DNA from: Primula veris
Taxonomy: Eukaryota; Streptophyta; Magnoliopsida; Ericales; Primulaceae
DNA: 64,000 nt
Direction of reading: 5' to 3'
Assembly: GCA_963682055.1 (NCBI GenBank)
Contig: OY821743.1
Location: forward strand, 37,165,459-37,229,458
The notes below the pieces were generated by a model that saw only the letters and a program-made list of their open reading frames with translations, was not told the DNA's origin and searched no databases. The first letter of the stretch is position 1, and each line of letters begins with the position of its first letter. The position numbers and the translations under genes were made by a program. This document shows positions 10,601 through 23,828 of this stretch, piece after piece.

Positions 10601-13143
10601 GGTTTGTTTTCTAATAGCATGTGTCTTTCCCTTTATTAAAAGATCAGATTAATCCTTGAATAGAAAGAACCAAGGGTTTTTCAAAATTATTATTTGGTAA
10701 AACCTGTAACAAGTCATGCTGTACTTATATGGCAAAACTGGTCCAGCAGACCAGCAAGCAGGCATGTGATGCATTTGAATTCACGGAAAAACAGTTTCCG
10801 ACCATTCATTTCTAACCTAGTTTTTTAATTGAGGGACTTGTTACTTTATTTTCCATTTGCCAATACACCTACATCCACACACAAACATACGTGCAAAGGA
10901 ATCCAATATCATTGCAATTTTGTGGGACCTTTCTTTTTGCAATATTTTGACCACCCAAACTGTGATGGAACCACACAATGCTGGAAACAGTGGTATTTTG
11001 TGTGATCAATTGTCCTCTCATGTGGTTGCTAGCTTTATGATGTTAACCCATTGATTAAAAAGATAAACAACTACGGATACTGAAAACAGTCTTTATGTGA
11101 GAATTATCTGCACAAACAACAAATACTCATCCCTGTACGTGTCCTTTTTCATTATTTATGTATATGAAATGACATGTACATGTATTAGGACTTTAATTAA
11201 AACACTTCGTTAAATGTGGTTGATAATTCTAATTTAAGATATTTCCATGTACAAGATGCAGTGTACATGTTCTTTTACTATAGCACATTTCTGTTCCATC
11301 GGGACTAGTGTTGCTGATACGTCAATGTGTACAGTGTTTCGTTGGGTATTTTAGTAACTTGCTCCAGTTTGGGGTATAAACAGTGATTTTTTTTTAACTT
11401 GCAGAATGCTCATTTTCGTACGTTCAAGGATGACACAACAGCAGCTCATAATTATGCATCAAGCAGAGATAAAGGGGCACTTCACCGTCTCTGTCTGAAC
11501 CAGGTTACCATTTTTTTACCTCTATTTTTGCTTCATGTCAGAAAAAAGGCAACTGCAACTTTTTTCTGATCTTTTGGAATTTTGATCAGGTGGAAAAAAT
11601 GATGGAATTGTGGAATAAAGATGATGAGTTTCGGAAGGAGTACGTGCGGTGCAATACAAGGAGTACTTTGTGGAGATTGAGAACTATGGATGGTCGTGCT
11701 CTTGGCCCAAACGAGGAACAAGTACCTGTAGGAGTTACCAGTTTTGTGGATAAAAGTATTACTTCGTCCTGTTATAGAGTAGGCCAGGTAAACCCCGAGT
11801 TACCACTGGTTACGCCAGAGGTGGATAAAAGGGAAAAACCATTATCAACCATAAAAGCTGCTGAAATACCAGAATTTAAATCTGTGGAAAAGGTTGTGGA
11901 ACAGACCAACAAGAAAGAGAAAGCAAAAAAACCTGCTATGGAGAACAATTCTCTGCCTGTCAACGATTCGGTGGAGAAGAAAAGAAAGATTGTAGATACA
12001 ATGGAAGAAGTGAGTAATAATAAGAAACAAACAAAAGAGGAGCAAGAGGTAAATAGAAAAGAAGAGCAATCGAGAAATAAAGAGGAAGAAGCTAAGCTGA
12101 AAGAGCAAAGACGGTTGGAGGAAACAGCCAAAGCAAAAGAGGCGTTGGAAAGGAAAAGAAAAATTGCTGAGAAGGCACAAATCAGAGCTGAGGCGCGGGC
12201 ACAGAAAGAAGCTGAACAGAAAGACAAGGTATATTTTTTCTAGATTCCTTTTTACTGTTTATGCACTTTCTATATCGAGATAATCGGATCTGTACACTAT
12301 TTTTTACGTTTGATACGATTACTTAAGAGTTAATAGACAAAACACCTCCAACCTTATGCTATTATAGTCAGTATACTAACTTTATGTTAATTATCGTTTG
12401 AATATTCTAACCTATATGCTAAAATGAACGAGTCTATCAAATCAGCAGTAAACATTACATCCCGTATTTCAAAAGGCGTCCGCCTAGGCGCTAGGCGGTG
12501 ACTATGCGCCTAGGCATTAGGCGGGCCTAGGCGGGAAAAAGGCGGCCTAGGCTGCCAATTAGGCACCAGGCAGACCCTATCCCCCTAGAACCCGCATAGT
12601 ACCTTTTGAAACCTTGATTACATCAGCCGAACTAATTACAAATCATTGTAGATCGGCCGTGATATGTTGGTGTGCAAAGCAGTAAATAGAAACCCTTGAA
12701 TATTAATAGTAGTAGTGCTCATGGTATTTTTCTTCTTTTCTCAATTTTCATTTATGGGTTGCCTACAGGAGAAGGAGAAAAGGGCGAAAAAGAAAGAAAG
12801 GAAGAAGGCAGGAGTAGGAGGAGAAGAAGGGGAGATAATCGCCCCGGCCTCAGATTTAACAGCTGTGATGACAGTGAAGGAGACTGATACCAAAGAACTC
12901 AATCCTACACCTGTGGTGGCGGTAACAGCAGCCAAGAAGCCTCCAAAAGCATTCACAAAACAGCACAACAAAATTAAAACTGCTTCTGCTCTACCGGCAC
13001 CTCTGCGTAACAAAAATAAAAGAAAATGGCAGCAATGGATTTGGTTCGTTGTTGGTGGTTTGGCTGTTATTGCAGTAGTCTTTTTAGCTAACATGGGATT
13101 ATATCCTAACCAACTTGGACGCAACCGGTACCCTGGCTATTAA
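7632..13143 (+). CDS. Proton pump-interactor (PPI) family protein, in frame with PFP-alpha
   Basis: PPI1-type proteins bind the C-terminal autoinhibitory region of plasma-membrane H+-ATPase and are held at membranes by a C-terminal segment. Exons: 7358-9785 (shared with the PFP part), 9864-10022, 10130-10309, 10407-10601, 11405-11503, 11590-12228 and 12769-13143. If translation begins at the in-frame ATG at 7632 (MVAEAVEYVIVDG, G at -3 and +4) the product is 1,266 residues; read through from PFP it forms residues 555-1867 of one protein. Order: a long acidic Glu/Asp/Ser region with two repeat families (about residues 30-600), the conserved PPI core from about 660 (VEVEFVVERPFNFLIRMP, PLKEEKQFIREIKQL, NMGSQDEV, ELWNKDDEFRKEYVRCNTRS), a Lys/Glu coiled coil, and a basic patch followed by one membrane helix (WIWFVVGGLAVIAVVFLA, about 1232-1252). 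It is far longer than PPI1 and resembles the large PPI-like proteins. The family call is firm; the start is not. Confidence 0.9.
8163..8575 (+). repeat. Three tandem 138-bp (46-codon) coding repeats
   Basis: The GTACA(G/A)AAA(G/A)ATTTG anchor recurs at 8166, 8304 and 8442, exactly 138 bp apart, so the reading frame is kept. Each unit encodes a VVQK(D/N)LSQ segment, an acidic EAKEEEE stretch, a LPCDCP-like cysteine pair and a VHKESSE end. Looser copies of the same theme (LLCPVDN, EEEAS, PSD) extend from about 7780 to 8900. Copy number is expected to vary between alleles. Confidence 0.85.
9011..9355 (+). repeat. Degenerate 60-66 bp coding repeats in the acidic region
   Basis: About six imperfect in-frame copies encode units of the form DEVDEISNGTEVEVAKPS, with a 3- or 6-bp length change between copies. 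They lie within the first, very long PPI-like exon, downstream of the 138-bp repeats. Confidence 0.75.
10602..11404 (+). other. Intron of the PPI-like part (803 bp)
   Basis: The intron separates the exon ending in RKQFYEK from the exon beginning NAHFRTFKDD. It is AT-rich, without a recognisable element or coding similarity; the short frame near 10857-11054 has no support. Confidence 0.6.
12467..12611. mobile_element. GC-rich 145-bp MITE-like element in the last intron
   Basis: A 10-bp perfect inverted repeat, TTTCAAAAGG at the left and CCTTTTGAAA at the right, bounds about 145 bp of unusually GC-rich DNA within an AT-rich intron (12229-12768). The inside is built of many CCTAGGCG / GCCTAGGC variants, which are themselves palindromic. 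No reading frame is present. This looks like a small non-autonomous DNA transposon remnant. No clear target-site duplication was seen, so its superfamily is not assigned. Confidence 0.55.
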
Positions 13144-13157
13144 ATTGATTTCTCGGA

Positions 13158-13383
13158 AATAAATTCGGCAAGCGACTGCAGAGATCATTCAAAGGAAACA
13201 GTCACAACAGATGATAACATAAGTTTTTTTTTTCTCTTTTTTTTTTTTTTTTTGGTTCTGGTCAGGATTATCGACTTATATTATATACAACATTTGATAG
13301 AATGGTGGGGGTTAAGTTATTCAAAGAAAGCAGAGCAGTTAGTTTGAGCTAAACTGAGTATTTATGGATTTTATAATAATAAA
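13158..13383 (+). terminator. Candidate poly(A) signals after the PPI-like stop codon
   Basis: AATAAA occurs at 13158-13163, only 15 bp after the TAA stop, and again at 13378-13383, with a T-rich tract (about 13225-13253) between them. Plant poly(A) signals are loose, so these are candidates; the second gives a more ordinary 3' UTR length. Confidence 0.35.
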
Positions 13384-16300
13384 CCAATGTGATTATTTGC
13401 AGAAGTTTTGTATCCTTACTGTTGTTTTTATATTTAGTTGTGGATGCTATAAGGTCTTCTTCTTCTTCTTTTTCATTGTTGTTGTTTAACTTGTTTTGAT
13501 TCATCAAGTAATGAATATGAGGAACCTAACTCCTATTCTGTAGAGGTTCTGGCACAAATACAATTAATAATTACTACTTTTTCTTCAGCATATGAAGATG
13601 TAAATTGTCCCTTTGACAACCTGTACAATAATCATTGCCGCTATCCCCATGATATTTCTATTTATGTTGGCATCATTTTTTCAAGTTACCATTTGAAACA
13701 GTACTAGGGTGGAGAAGAGGAATTCAAAACTTATTGTAGTTCCGGATGGTTTAATAGCTGCTAGCTTCTTATGAGGTACGACCTTCATATCAGTTTTAGT
13801 CTCACAAAAATTTGATATTTGTAGGGCCGATTAATTTAATATTACAAGTTATACTTATCACATAAACATTATAATTTATAGGTGGGCATTTAATCGCTGT
13901 TCCCTGATTTAGCCTAACTTATCTGTTGAAGTGATTTTTTTTTTGCATATGACAAACAATCTTGTTACTCTCTGAAAATCTTAAAAAAGAATCATCTGGT
14001 GTGCTCATTATTTAACGAAGTAAATGGGGATATGAAGCGGCGAGTCTAATAATGATACTCGTTGTTTGCAGGTTGAAAACATGGGGACTAGCCCAGCGTC
14101 GGGAAGATTCTGGTATATGAAAAGGTGAAAATTTTGTACGTCAATTATAAAAAGTTTCTTTTTTTCATTTTAAATGTAGCTTTTCTGAAAATATTTGTTC
14201 TTTCCAGAATTTCTTTTACAATTGGGAATGGTCTCTGAAAGATTTATTATTTTAATCGGAGAGGATATGTTTCTTTAACATTGCTGTTTGGAATTTTTAT
14301 CCAGAGAGTCGAGTAATAATCAAATTTTTAATCTATATAAATTGAGATTTCTAAAAAAATTTCTTCTTTCTTCCATATAAAATGACGTTACGACTATAAA
14401 TCTGAATGAAGTTATCTGTTAGCCACCACTATATATTCAGTGATACTTTGGTTAAAAGGGCCTAGCTCTAAGTTTTTTTATAGAGTTGTGTGATGCTTCC
14501 TTATGTTTTCTCCTATTTGCTCATCTTGGACCATTTAGTCTATTGTGCATATTCTTCGAAAACCTATCAGTTCTAAAAGGTCATTCAAAGTCTCTGATAT
14601 GAGTAAAATAGCCATGGAATGTCAGTGATACGAAACTATCTGGCAATTGTAGTTTTTGCATTTGAGCGTGCTCATATGTCCCATAGCAGGCTATGTTTGC
14701 CCTATAACCCGTAGAGACCTATGTTGCACGAAAACAGATAAGGGGTATGGCAATACGGAGAATTTTAAGATATACGTAGGATATTAATACGCTTAAGAAT
14801 AAGGAAGTAATTTATTTATTTATTCACTGATTTATGATATATTATGTTCAATTTATCAAAAGTTGCATTTTTTAAAAAGAAAAATATGCATAGTGGTCCC
14901 TAAGTGTGAGTCGGAGACGATGAGATGAGTTGTTGATCGACTCGTTGTCATCCCAACTGTCATGTTTTTGAAGATTGGAATCCCAATTGGTCCTAGAAAG
15001 TAGGAAGCCAGATATGAATCTCGTTTTTTTACGCCGTCATAGTCTCATAACCTGCCATCTCCCAGCTTTTATAGTTTTACCAGATCCATGTCGGTATAGT
15101 GAGGAATGAGGATATATAAGGCCTCGTTTGGCTGCGGGACTCAATAGTCCCTGTACTATGAGTCTGAAGGGACTATAAATACCACCTTCACATGGCTTTC
15201 CAAATACACCCATTTTGGATCATTTGACAAAATTGTAATCTCTCTTTAGTAACTTTCCAGTAGCAGTGTTTTGATTACTTAGCTAAGTGTGCTTTCATTA
15301 TCTCAGAATTCTTCAATCCAGTCATTGCCCAAATTCGCTAGTGCGTTAATCCAATTTGCTATATCTCCATTCTTTGGAAGTTTTTACTCTAAATCCGTGT
15401 CCATTTATTGAACTCCATATATTTACATTTATGTATGTGCTGGGGTGGGCTTGGCTTACTTGCTAGCATTCCTCGGACCTTGACCAGTGATACTGAGATT
15501 TGGCCGCAGGGTGTATTGCCTGAACAAGAAAAAATAATAATAGCTTTGAGGGCATGGAAAGACAACTACACCCTGCTCTCCCTGAAGGCTTAACAAGCAT
15601 TTGCTTGAGTATTGGCTTCGTTCTTTATTAATTTGGTGCCTAGTTTGGGACTTGATCTCGTTTTCTTACTTGATTGGAGACTTGTTTTACAAGTGAAGGG
15701 ATTAAAGACTCACTACAGGAAGGAAAAAGGATGTGTTGCACTTCTAGCCTTTATTTCATTGCAACATAGGAGAAGACGGTATTAGTACCGAGTCCACAAC
15801 TGGATTGTCTGTGTTGGTAGTGGCAATGCAGGTGTACGCCGTAAAGAAGTCTTTGCCTTGCTTTTCCCCTTTGTAATTACTCATTTATATATAGAATTAT
15901 TTGATTTTGAACTAATTCCAGTGCTTTTTGGACGGGAATGGAGCTATAATGTGACGTAGAGTTGCTGCAGCAAGTCCACAATTTAAGAAAATGGATTTTA
16001 TTTATTCTGTAAGATTCTTAGAAAATATTTCAAATACATTTTCTTCTGCAACCCTGAAACATCGCACTTTGAATTTGGCAACCTCAATATTAATTATAGC
16101 TCTGTCCCCGTCTTTGGAGTTGGAATCTGAGGTCCTCTTTTTAAATGTCAAAAACCTGTACCATTCCCTTTGTTTAATTGTTGCAGCTTATTCTGTTTTT
16201 GGCAGATTTCAATCACTCAAATATGATGATCCTGCCAACAGTCAAATGATGGAGGATGGTAAGAGCGACAACAGTTGAAGTCTGTTAGGAATGTGTACGA

Positions 16301-16668
16301 ATCCACCTGATACGAACCCCGACACAATTAGGTAGATTATAAATCATCTGTCGGCAATTACTGTTAACGGCGTGATGAAGAGTTGTCTGAAACAATGTAT
16401 ATCCAAAATATGAATTGTGTATAAAGAACAAGGCACACTACAATATAATAGTACATATGATTTAATGATTATACGAACTTCTCGAACTACTTTTGTTTAT
16501 TTGAGGAGAAAAATACATGTTTTACGGAAGGGTTGTGACTTGTGATTGTATCATGTACCATCACTGTGTGTTTATTGGATATGTAGTACTGTATCACTCA
16601 ATGTGTGCACAGGAACAAAACATCAAGATCAAGGTAGTGATTGACCTCGGTGCTAAAAAACAGTACTA
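13384..16668. other. Intergenic spacer, no supportable gene
   Basis: The spacer is about 3.3 kb and AT-rich between the PPI-like gene and the satellite. Three small segments have an acceptor-like TTTGCAG, CCGCAG or TTGGCAG followed by short open stretches (14073-14126, 15508-15593 and 16209-16278, the last ending YDDPANSQMMEDGKSDNS). None matches a family I know and they do not join into one frame, so no gene is called. At 15120 the sequence TAAGGCCTCGTTTGG resembles one terminus of a Tourist-like element, but no matching inverted end was found. Confidence 0.5.
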
Positions 16669-19600
16669 AAAGCGTGAGTTATAGGCCACAAAATCATGCA
16701 AAAATGGGCAGAAACGAATAACGGTAAAAATCGTGTCCAATAAGCCATAAATTCAAGAACTAAAATGACAATTTAAAATCTCAATAAAAGCGTGAGTTAT
16801 ATGCCACAAAATCATGCAAAAATGGGCAGAAACGAAGAACAGTAAAAATCGTGTACAATAAGCCATAAATACCAGAAATAAAATGACAATTTAAAATCTC
16901 AATAAAAGCGTGAGTTATAGGCCACAAAAATATGCAAAAATGGACAGAAACGAAGAACGGTAAATATCGTCTACAATAAGCCATAAATTCAAGAAATAAA
17001 ATGACAATCTAAAATCTCAATAAAAGCGTGAGTTATATGCCACAAAATAATCCAAAAATAGGCAGAAACGAAGAACGGTAAAAATCGTGTACCATAAGCC
17101 ATAAATCTAAGAACTAAAATGACAATCTAAAATATCAATAAAAACGTGAGTTATAGGCCACAAAATCATGCAAAAATGGTCAGAAACGAAGAACGATAAA
17201 AATCGTGAACAATAAGCCATAAATCCCAGAAATAAAATGACAATCTAAAATCTCAATAAAAGCGTGAGTTATAGGCCACAAAATCATGCAAAAATGGGCA
17301 GAAACGAAGAACGGTAAAAATCGTGTACTATCCATAAATCCAAGAAATAAATTGACAATCTAAAATCTCAATAAAAGCATGAGTTATATGCCATAAAATC
17401 ATGCAAAAATGGGCAGAAACGAATAACGGTAAAAATCGTGTACAATAAGCCATAAATCCAAATAATAAAATGACAATCTAAAATCTCAATGAAAGCGTGA
17501 GTTATATGCCACAAAATCATGCAAAAATGGGCAGAAACGAAGAACGGTAAAAATCGTGTACAATAAGCCATAAATCCAAGAAATAAAATGACAATCTAAA
17601 ATCTCAATAAAAGCGTGAGTTAGGCCACAAAATCATGCAAAAATGGACAGAAACGAAGAACGGTAAATATCGTGTACAATAAGCCATAAATCCAAGAAAT
17701 AAAATGACAATCTAAAATCTCAATAAAAGCGTGAGTTATAATATGCCACAAAATCATGCAAAAATGGGCAGAAACGAATAACGCTAAAAATCGTGTCCAA
17801 TAAGCCATAAATCTAAGAACTAAAATGACAATCTAAAATATCAATAAAAGCGTGAGTTATAGGCCACAAAATCATGCAAAAATGGGCAGAAACGAAGAAC
17901 GGTAAATATCCTGTACAATAAGCCATAAATCCAAGAAATAAAATGACAATATAAAATCTCAATAAAAGCGTGAGTTATAGGCCACAAAATCATGCAAAAA
18001 TGGGCAGAAACGAATAACGGTAAAAATCGTGTACAATAACCCATAAATACCAGAAATAAAATGACAATCTAAAATCTCAATAAAAGCGTGAGTTATAGGT
18101 CACAAAATCATGCAAAAATGGGCAGAAACGAATAACGGTAAAAATCGTGTCCAATAAGCCATAAATCTAAGAACTAAAATGACAATTTAAAATCTCAATA
18201 AAAGCGTGAGTTTGCCATAAAATCATGCAAAAATGGGCAGAAATGAAGAACGGTAAAAATCGTGTATAATAAGCCATAAATCCAAGAAATAAAATGACAA
18301 TCTAAAATCTCAATAAAAGCATGAGTTATAGGCCACAAAATCATGCAAAAATGGGCAGAAACGAAGAACGGTAAATATCGTGTACAATAAGGCATAAATC
18401 TAAGAAATAAATTGACAATCTAAAATCTCAATAAAAGCGTGAGTTATAGGCCACAAAATCATGCAAAAATGGGCAGAAACGAAGAACGGTAAAAATCGTG
18501 TACAATAAGCCATAAATCTAAGAAAAAAAATGAGACTCTAAAATCTCAATAAAAGCGTGAGTTATAGGCCACAAAAATATGCAAAAATGGACAGAAACGA
18601 AGAACGGTAAAAATCGTCTACAATAAGCCATAAATCCAAGAAATAAAATGACAATCTAAAATCTCAATAAAAGCGTGAGTTATAGGCCACAAAATCATCC
18701 AAAAATAGGCAGAAACGAAGAATGGTAAAAATCGTGTACCATAAGCCATAAATCCAAGAAATAAAATGACAATCTAAAATCTCAATAAAAGCGTGAGTTA
18801 TAGGCCACCAAATCATGCAAAAATGGGCAGAAACGAAGAACGATAAAAATCGTGTACAACAAGCCATAAATCCAAGAAATAAAATGACAATCTAAAAATC
18901 TCAATAAAAGCGTGAGTTATATGCCACAAAATCATGCAAAAATGGGCAGAAACGAAGAACGGTAAAAATCGTGTACAATAAGCCATAAATCTAAGAACTA
19001 AAATGACAATCTAAAATCTCAATAAAAGCGTGAGTTATAGGCCACAAAATCATGCAAAAATGGACAGAAACGAAGAACGGTAAATATCGTGTACAATAAG
19101 CCTTAAATCCAAGAAATAAAATGACAATCTAAAATCTCAATAAAAGCGTGAGTTATAATAGGCCACAAAATCATGCAAAAATGGGCAGAAACGAAGAACG
19201 GTAAAAATCGTGTACAATAAGCTATAAATCCAAGAAATAAATTGACAATCTAAAATCTCAATAAAAGCATGAGTTATATGCCATAAAATCATGCAAAAAT
19301 GGGCAGAAACGAAGAAAGGTAAAAATCGTGTACAATAAGCCATAAATACAAGAAATAAAATGACAATCTAAAATCTCAATAAAAGCGTGAGTTATATGCC
19401 ACAAAATCATGCAAAAATGGGCAGAAACGAAGAACGGTAAAAATCGTGTACAATAAGCCATAAATCCAAGAAATAAAATGACAATCTAAAATCTCAATAA
19501 AAGCGTGAGTTATAGGCCACAAAATCATGCAAAAATGGACAGAAACGAAGAACGGTAAATATCGTGTACAATAAGCCATAAATCCAAGTAATAAAATGAC

Positions 19601-21958
19601 AATCTAAAATCTCAATAAAAGCGTGAGTTATAATAGGCCACAAAATCATGCAAAAATGGGCAGAAACGAAGAACAGTAGAAATCATGTACAATAAGCCAT
19701 AAATCCAAGAAATAAAATGACAATCTAAAATCTCAATAAAAGCGTGAGTTATAGGCCACAAAATCATGCAAAAATGGACAGAAACGAAGAACGGTAAATA
19801 TCGTGTACAATAAGCCATAAATCCAAGAAATAAAATGACAATCTAAAATCTCAATAAAAGCGTGAGTTATAATAGGCCACAAAATCATGCAAAAATGGGC
19901 AGAAACGAAGAACAGTAAAAATCGTGTAGAATAAGCCATAAATACCAGAAATAAAATGACAATCTAAAATCCCAATAAAAGCGTGAGTTATAGGCCACAA
20001 AAATATGCAAAAATGGACAAAAACGAAGAACGGTAAATATCGTCTACAATAAGCCATAAATCCAAGAAATAAAATGACAATCTAAAATCTCAATAAAAGC
20101 GTGAGTTATAGGCCACCAAATCATGCAAAAATGGGCAGAAACGAATAACGGTAAAAATCGTGTTCAATAAGCCATAAATCTAAGAACTAAAATGACAATT
20201 TAAAATCTCAATAAAAGCGTGAGTTATATGCCATAAAATCATGCAAAAATGGGCAGAAATGAAGAACGGTAAAAATCGTGTACAATAAGCCATAAATCCA
20301 AGAAATAAAATGACAATCTAAAATCTCAATAAAAGCGTGAGTTATAGGCCACAAAATCATGCAAAAATGGGCAGAAACGAAGAACGGTAAAGATCGTGTA
20401 CAATAAGCCATAAATCCAAGAAATAAATTGACAATCTAAAATCTCAATAAAAGCGTGAGTTATAGGCCACAAAATCATGCAAAAATGGGCAGAAACGAAG
20501 AACAGTAAAAATTGTGTACAATAAGCCATAAATACAAGAAAAAAAATGATAATCTAAAATCCCAATAAAAGCGTGAGTTATAGACCACAAAAATATGCAA
20601 AAATGGACAGAAACGAAGAACGGTAAAAATCGTCTACAATAAGCCATAAATCCAAGAAATAAAATGACAATCTAAAATCTCAATAAAAGCGTGAGTTATA
20701 GGCCACAAAATCATCCAAAAATAGGCAGAAACGAAGAACGGTAAAAATCGTGTACCATAAGCCATAAATCAAAGAAATAAAATGACAATCTAAAATCTCA
20801 ATAAAAGCGTGAGTTATAGGCCACTAAATCATGCAAAAATGGGCAGAAACGAAGAATGGTAAAAATCGTGTACAATAAGCCATAATTCCAAGAAATAAAA
20901 TGACAATCTAAAATCTCAATAAAAGCGTGAGTTATATAATAGGCCACAAAATCATGCAAAAATGGGCAGAAACGAAGAACGGTAAAAATCGTGTCCAATA
21001 AGCCATAAATCTAAGAAGTAAAATAACAATCTAAAATCTCAATAAAAGCGTGAGTTATATGCCATAAAATCATGTAAAAATGGACAGAAACGAAGAACGG
21101 TAAAAATCGTGTACAATAAGCCATAAATCCAAGAAATAAAATGACAATCTAAAATCTCAATAAAAGCGTGAGTTATAGGCCACAAAATCATGCAAAAATG
21201 GGCAGAAACGAAGAACGGTAAAAATCGTGTACAATAAGCCATAAATCCAAGAAATAAAATGACAATCTAAAATCTCAATAAAAGCGTGAGTTATAATAGG
21301 CCACAAAATCATGCAAAAATGGGCAGAAAGGAATAACGGTAAAAATCGTGTCCAATAAGCCATAAATCTAAGAAGTAAAATGGCAATCTAAAATCTCAAT
21401 AAAAGCGTGAGTTATAGGCCACAAAAATATGCAAAAATGGACAGAAACGAAGAACGGTAAAAATCGTCTACAATAAGCCATAAATCGAAGAAATAAAATG
21501 ACAATCTAAAATCTCAATAAAAGCATGAGTTATAGGCCACAAAATCATCCAAAAATAGGCAGAAACGAAGAACGGTAAAAATCGTGTACCTAGCCATAAA
21601 TCCAAGAAATAAAATGACAATATAAAATCTCAATAAAAGCGTGAGTTATAGGCCACCAAATCATGCAAAAATGGGCAGAAACGAAGAACGATAAAAATCG
21701 TGTACAACAAGCCATAAATCCAAGAAATAAAATGACAATCTAAAAATCTCAATAAAAGCGTGAGTTATAGGCCACAAAATCATGCAAAAATGGGCAGAAA
21801 CGAAGAACGGTAAAAATCGTGTACAATAAGCCATAAATCCATGAAATAAAATGACAATCTAAAATGTCAATAAAAGCGTGAGTTATAGGCCACAAAATCA
21901 TACAAAAATGGGCAGAAACGAAGAACGGTAAAAATCGTGTACAATAAGCCATAAATCC

Positions 21959-22325
21959 AATAAATAAAATGAGAATGTAAAATATCAATAAAAGTATGTT
22001 ATGCCACAAATTCATGGAAAAATGGGCAGAAACGAAAACGGTAAAAATCATGTACAATGGGCCATAAATCTAAGAAATAAAATGATAATTCAAAATATCA
22101 ATTAAATCGTATGCTATATGCCACAAAATCATGCAAAAAATGGTATCAACGAAAAACCGTACAAAACCGTGTATTATAATATATAAATCCAAGAAATAAA
22201 ATGACAATGTTAAATATCAATAAAAGCGTGTGCTATAGATCAAAAAATAATGAAAAAAAGCGTCAAAACGAAAAAAAGGTAAAAAACGTGTAATATAAGC
22301 AATAAATAAAAGAAATAAAATGACA
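21959..22325. repeat. Divergent three-monomer block, copy 1
   Basis: Here the satellite changes to clearly diverged monomers: one shortened unit with GTTATGCCACAAATTCATGG, one with ATGGTATCAACG and ATTATAATATATAAAT, and one with CTATAGATCA, GAAAAAAAGCGTC and GTGTAATATAAGC. Near-identical blocks recur at about 27639-28013, 33190-33560, 38158-38530 and 46207-46575, and a version lacking the first unit lies at about 23829-24110. Confidence 0.85.
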
Positions 22326-23828
22326 TTCTAAAATCTCAATAAAAGCGTGAGTAGGCCACAAAATCATGCCAAAATGGGCAGAAACGAAAAACGGTAAAAA
22401 TCGTGTACAATAAGCCATAAATCTAAGAAATAAAATGACAATCTAAAATCTCAATAAAAGCGTGAGTTATATGCCACAAAATCATGCAAAAATGGACAGA
22501 AACGAAGAACGGTAAAAATGGTGTACAATAAGCCATAAATCCAAGAAATAAAATGACAATCTAAAATCTCAATAAAAGCGTGAGTTATATGCCACAAAAT
22601 CATGCAAAAATGGGCAGAAACGAAGAACGGTAGAAATCGTGTACAATAAGCCATAAATCCAAGAAATAAAATGCCAATCTAAAATCTCAATAAAAGCGTG
22701 AGTTATAGGCCACAAAATCATGCAAAAATGGACAGAAACGAAGAACGGTAAATATCGTGTACAATAAGCCATAAATCCAAGAAATAAAATGACAATCTAA
22801 AATCTCAATAAAAGCGTGAGTTATAATAGGCCACGAAATCATGCAAAAATGGACAGAAACGAAGAACGGTAAAAATCGTGTACAATAAGCCATAAATCTA
22901 AGAAAAAAAATGAGACTCTAAAATGTCAATAAAAGCGTGAGTTATAGGCCACAAAAATATGCAAAAATGGACAGAAACGAAGAACGGTAAAAATCGTCTA
23001 CAATAAGCCATAAATCCAAGAAATAAAATGACAATCTAAAATGTCAATAAAAGCGTGAGTTATAGGCCACCAAATCATGCAAAAATGGGCAGAAACGAAG
23101 AACGATAAAAATCGTGTACAACAAGCCATAAATCCAAGAAATAAAATGACAATCTAAAAATCTCAATAAAAGCGTGAGTTATATGCCACAAAATCATGCA
23201 AAAATGGGCAGAAACGAAGAACGGTAAAAATAGTGTACAATAAGCCATAAATCTAAGAACTAAAATGACAATCTAAAATCTCAATAAAAGCGTGAGTTAT
23301 AGGCCACAAAATCATGCAAAAATGGACAGAAACGAAGAACGGTAAATATCGTGTACAATAAGCCTTAAATCCAAGAAATAAAATGACAATCTAAAATCTC
23401 AATAAAAGCGTGAGTTATAATAGGCCACAAAATCATGCAAAAATGGACAGAAACGAAGAACGGTAAATATCGTGTACAATAAGCCTTAAATCCAAGAAAT
23501 AAAATGACAATCTAAAATCTCAATAAAAGCGTGAGTTATAATAGGCCACAAAATCATGCAAAAATGGGCAGAAACGAAGAACGGTAAAAATCGTGTACAA
23601 TAAGCCATAAATCTAAGAAAAAAAATGAGACTCTAAAATCTCAATAAAAGCGTGAGTTATAGGCCACAAAAATATGCAAAAATGGGCAGAAACGAAGAAC
23701 GATAAAAATCGTGTACAACAAGCCATAAATCCAAGAAATAAAATGACAATCTAAAATCTCAATAAAAGCGTGAGTTATAGGCCACAAAATCATGCAAAAA
23801 TGGGCAGAAACGAATAACGGTAAAAATC

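Noticed and set aside
11772..12227. 151-codon minus-strand frame rich in Ser, Phe, Leu and Cys
   Set aside because: It is antisense to the Lys/Glu-rich coiled-coil exon of the PPI-like gene.
15120..15200. Tourist-like transposon end (TAAGGCCTCGTTTGG)
   Set aside because: Only one terminus is visible. No matching inverted end or second TAA target copy was found within several hundred bases.
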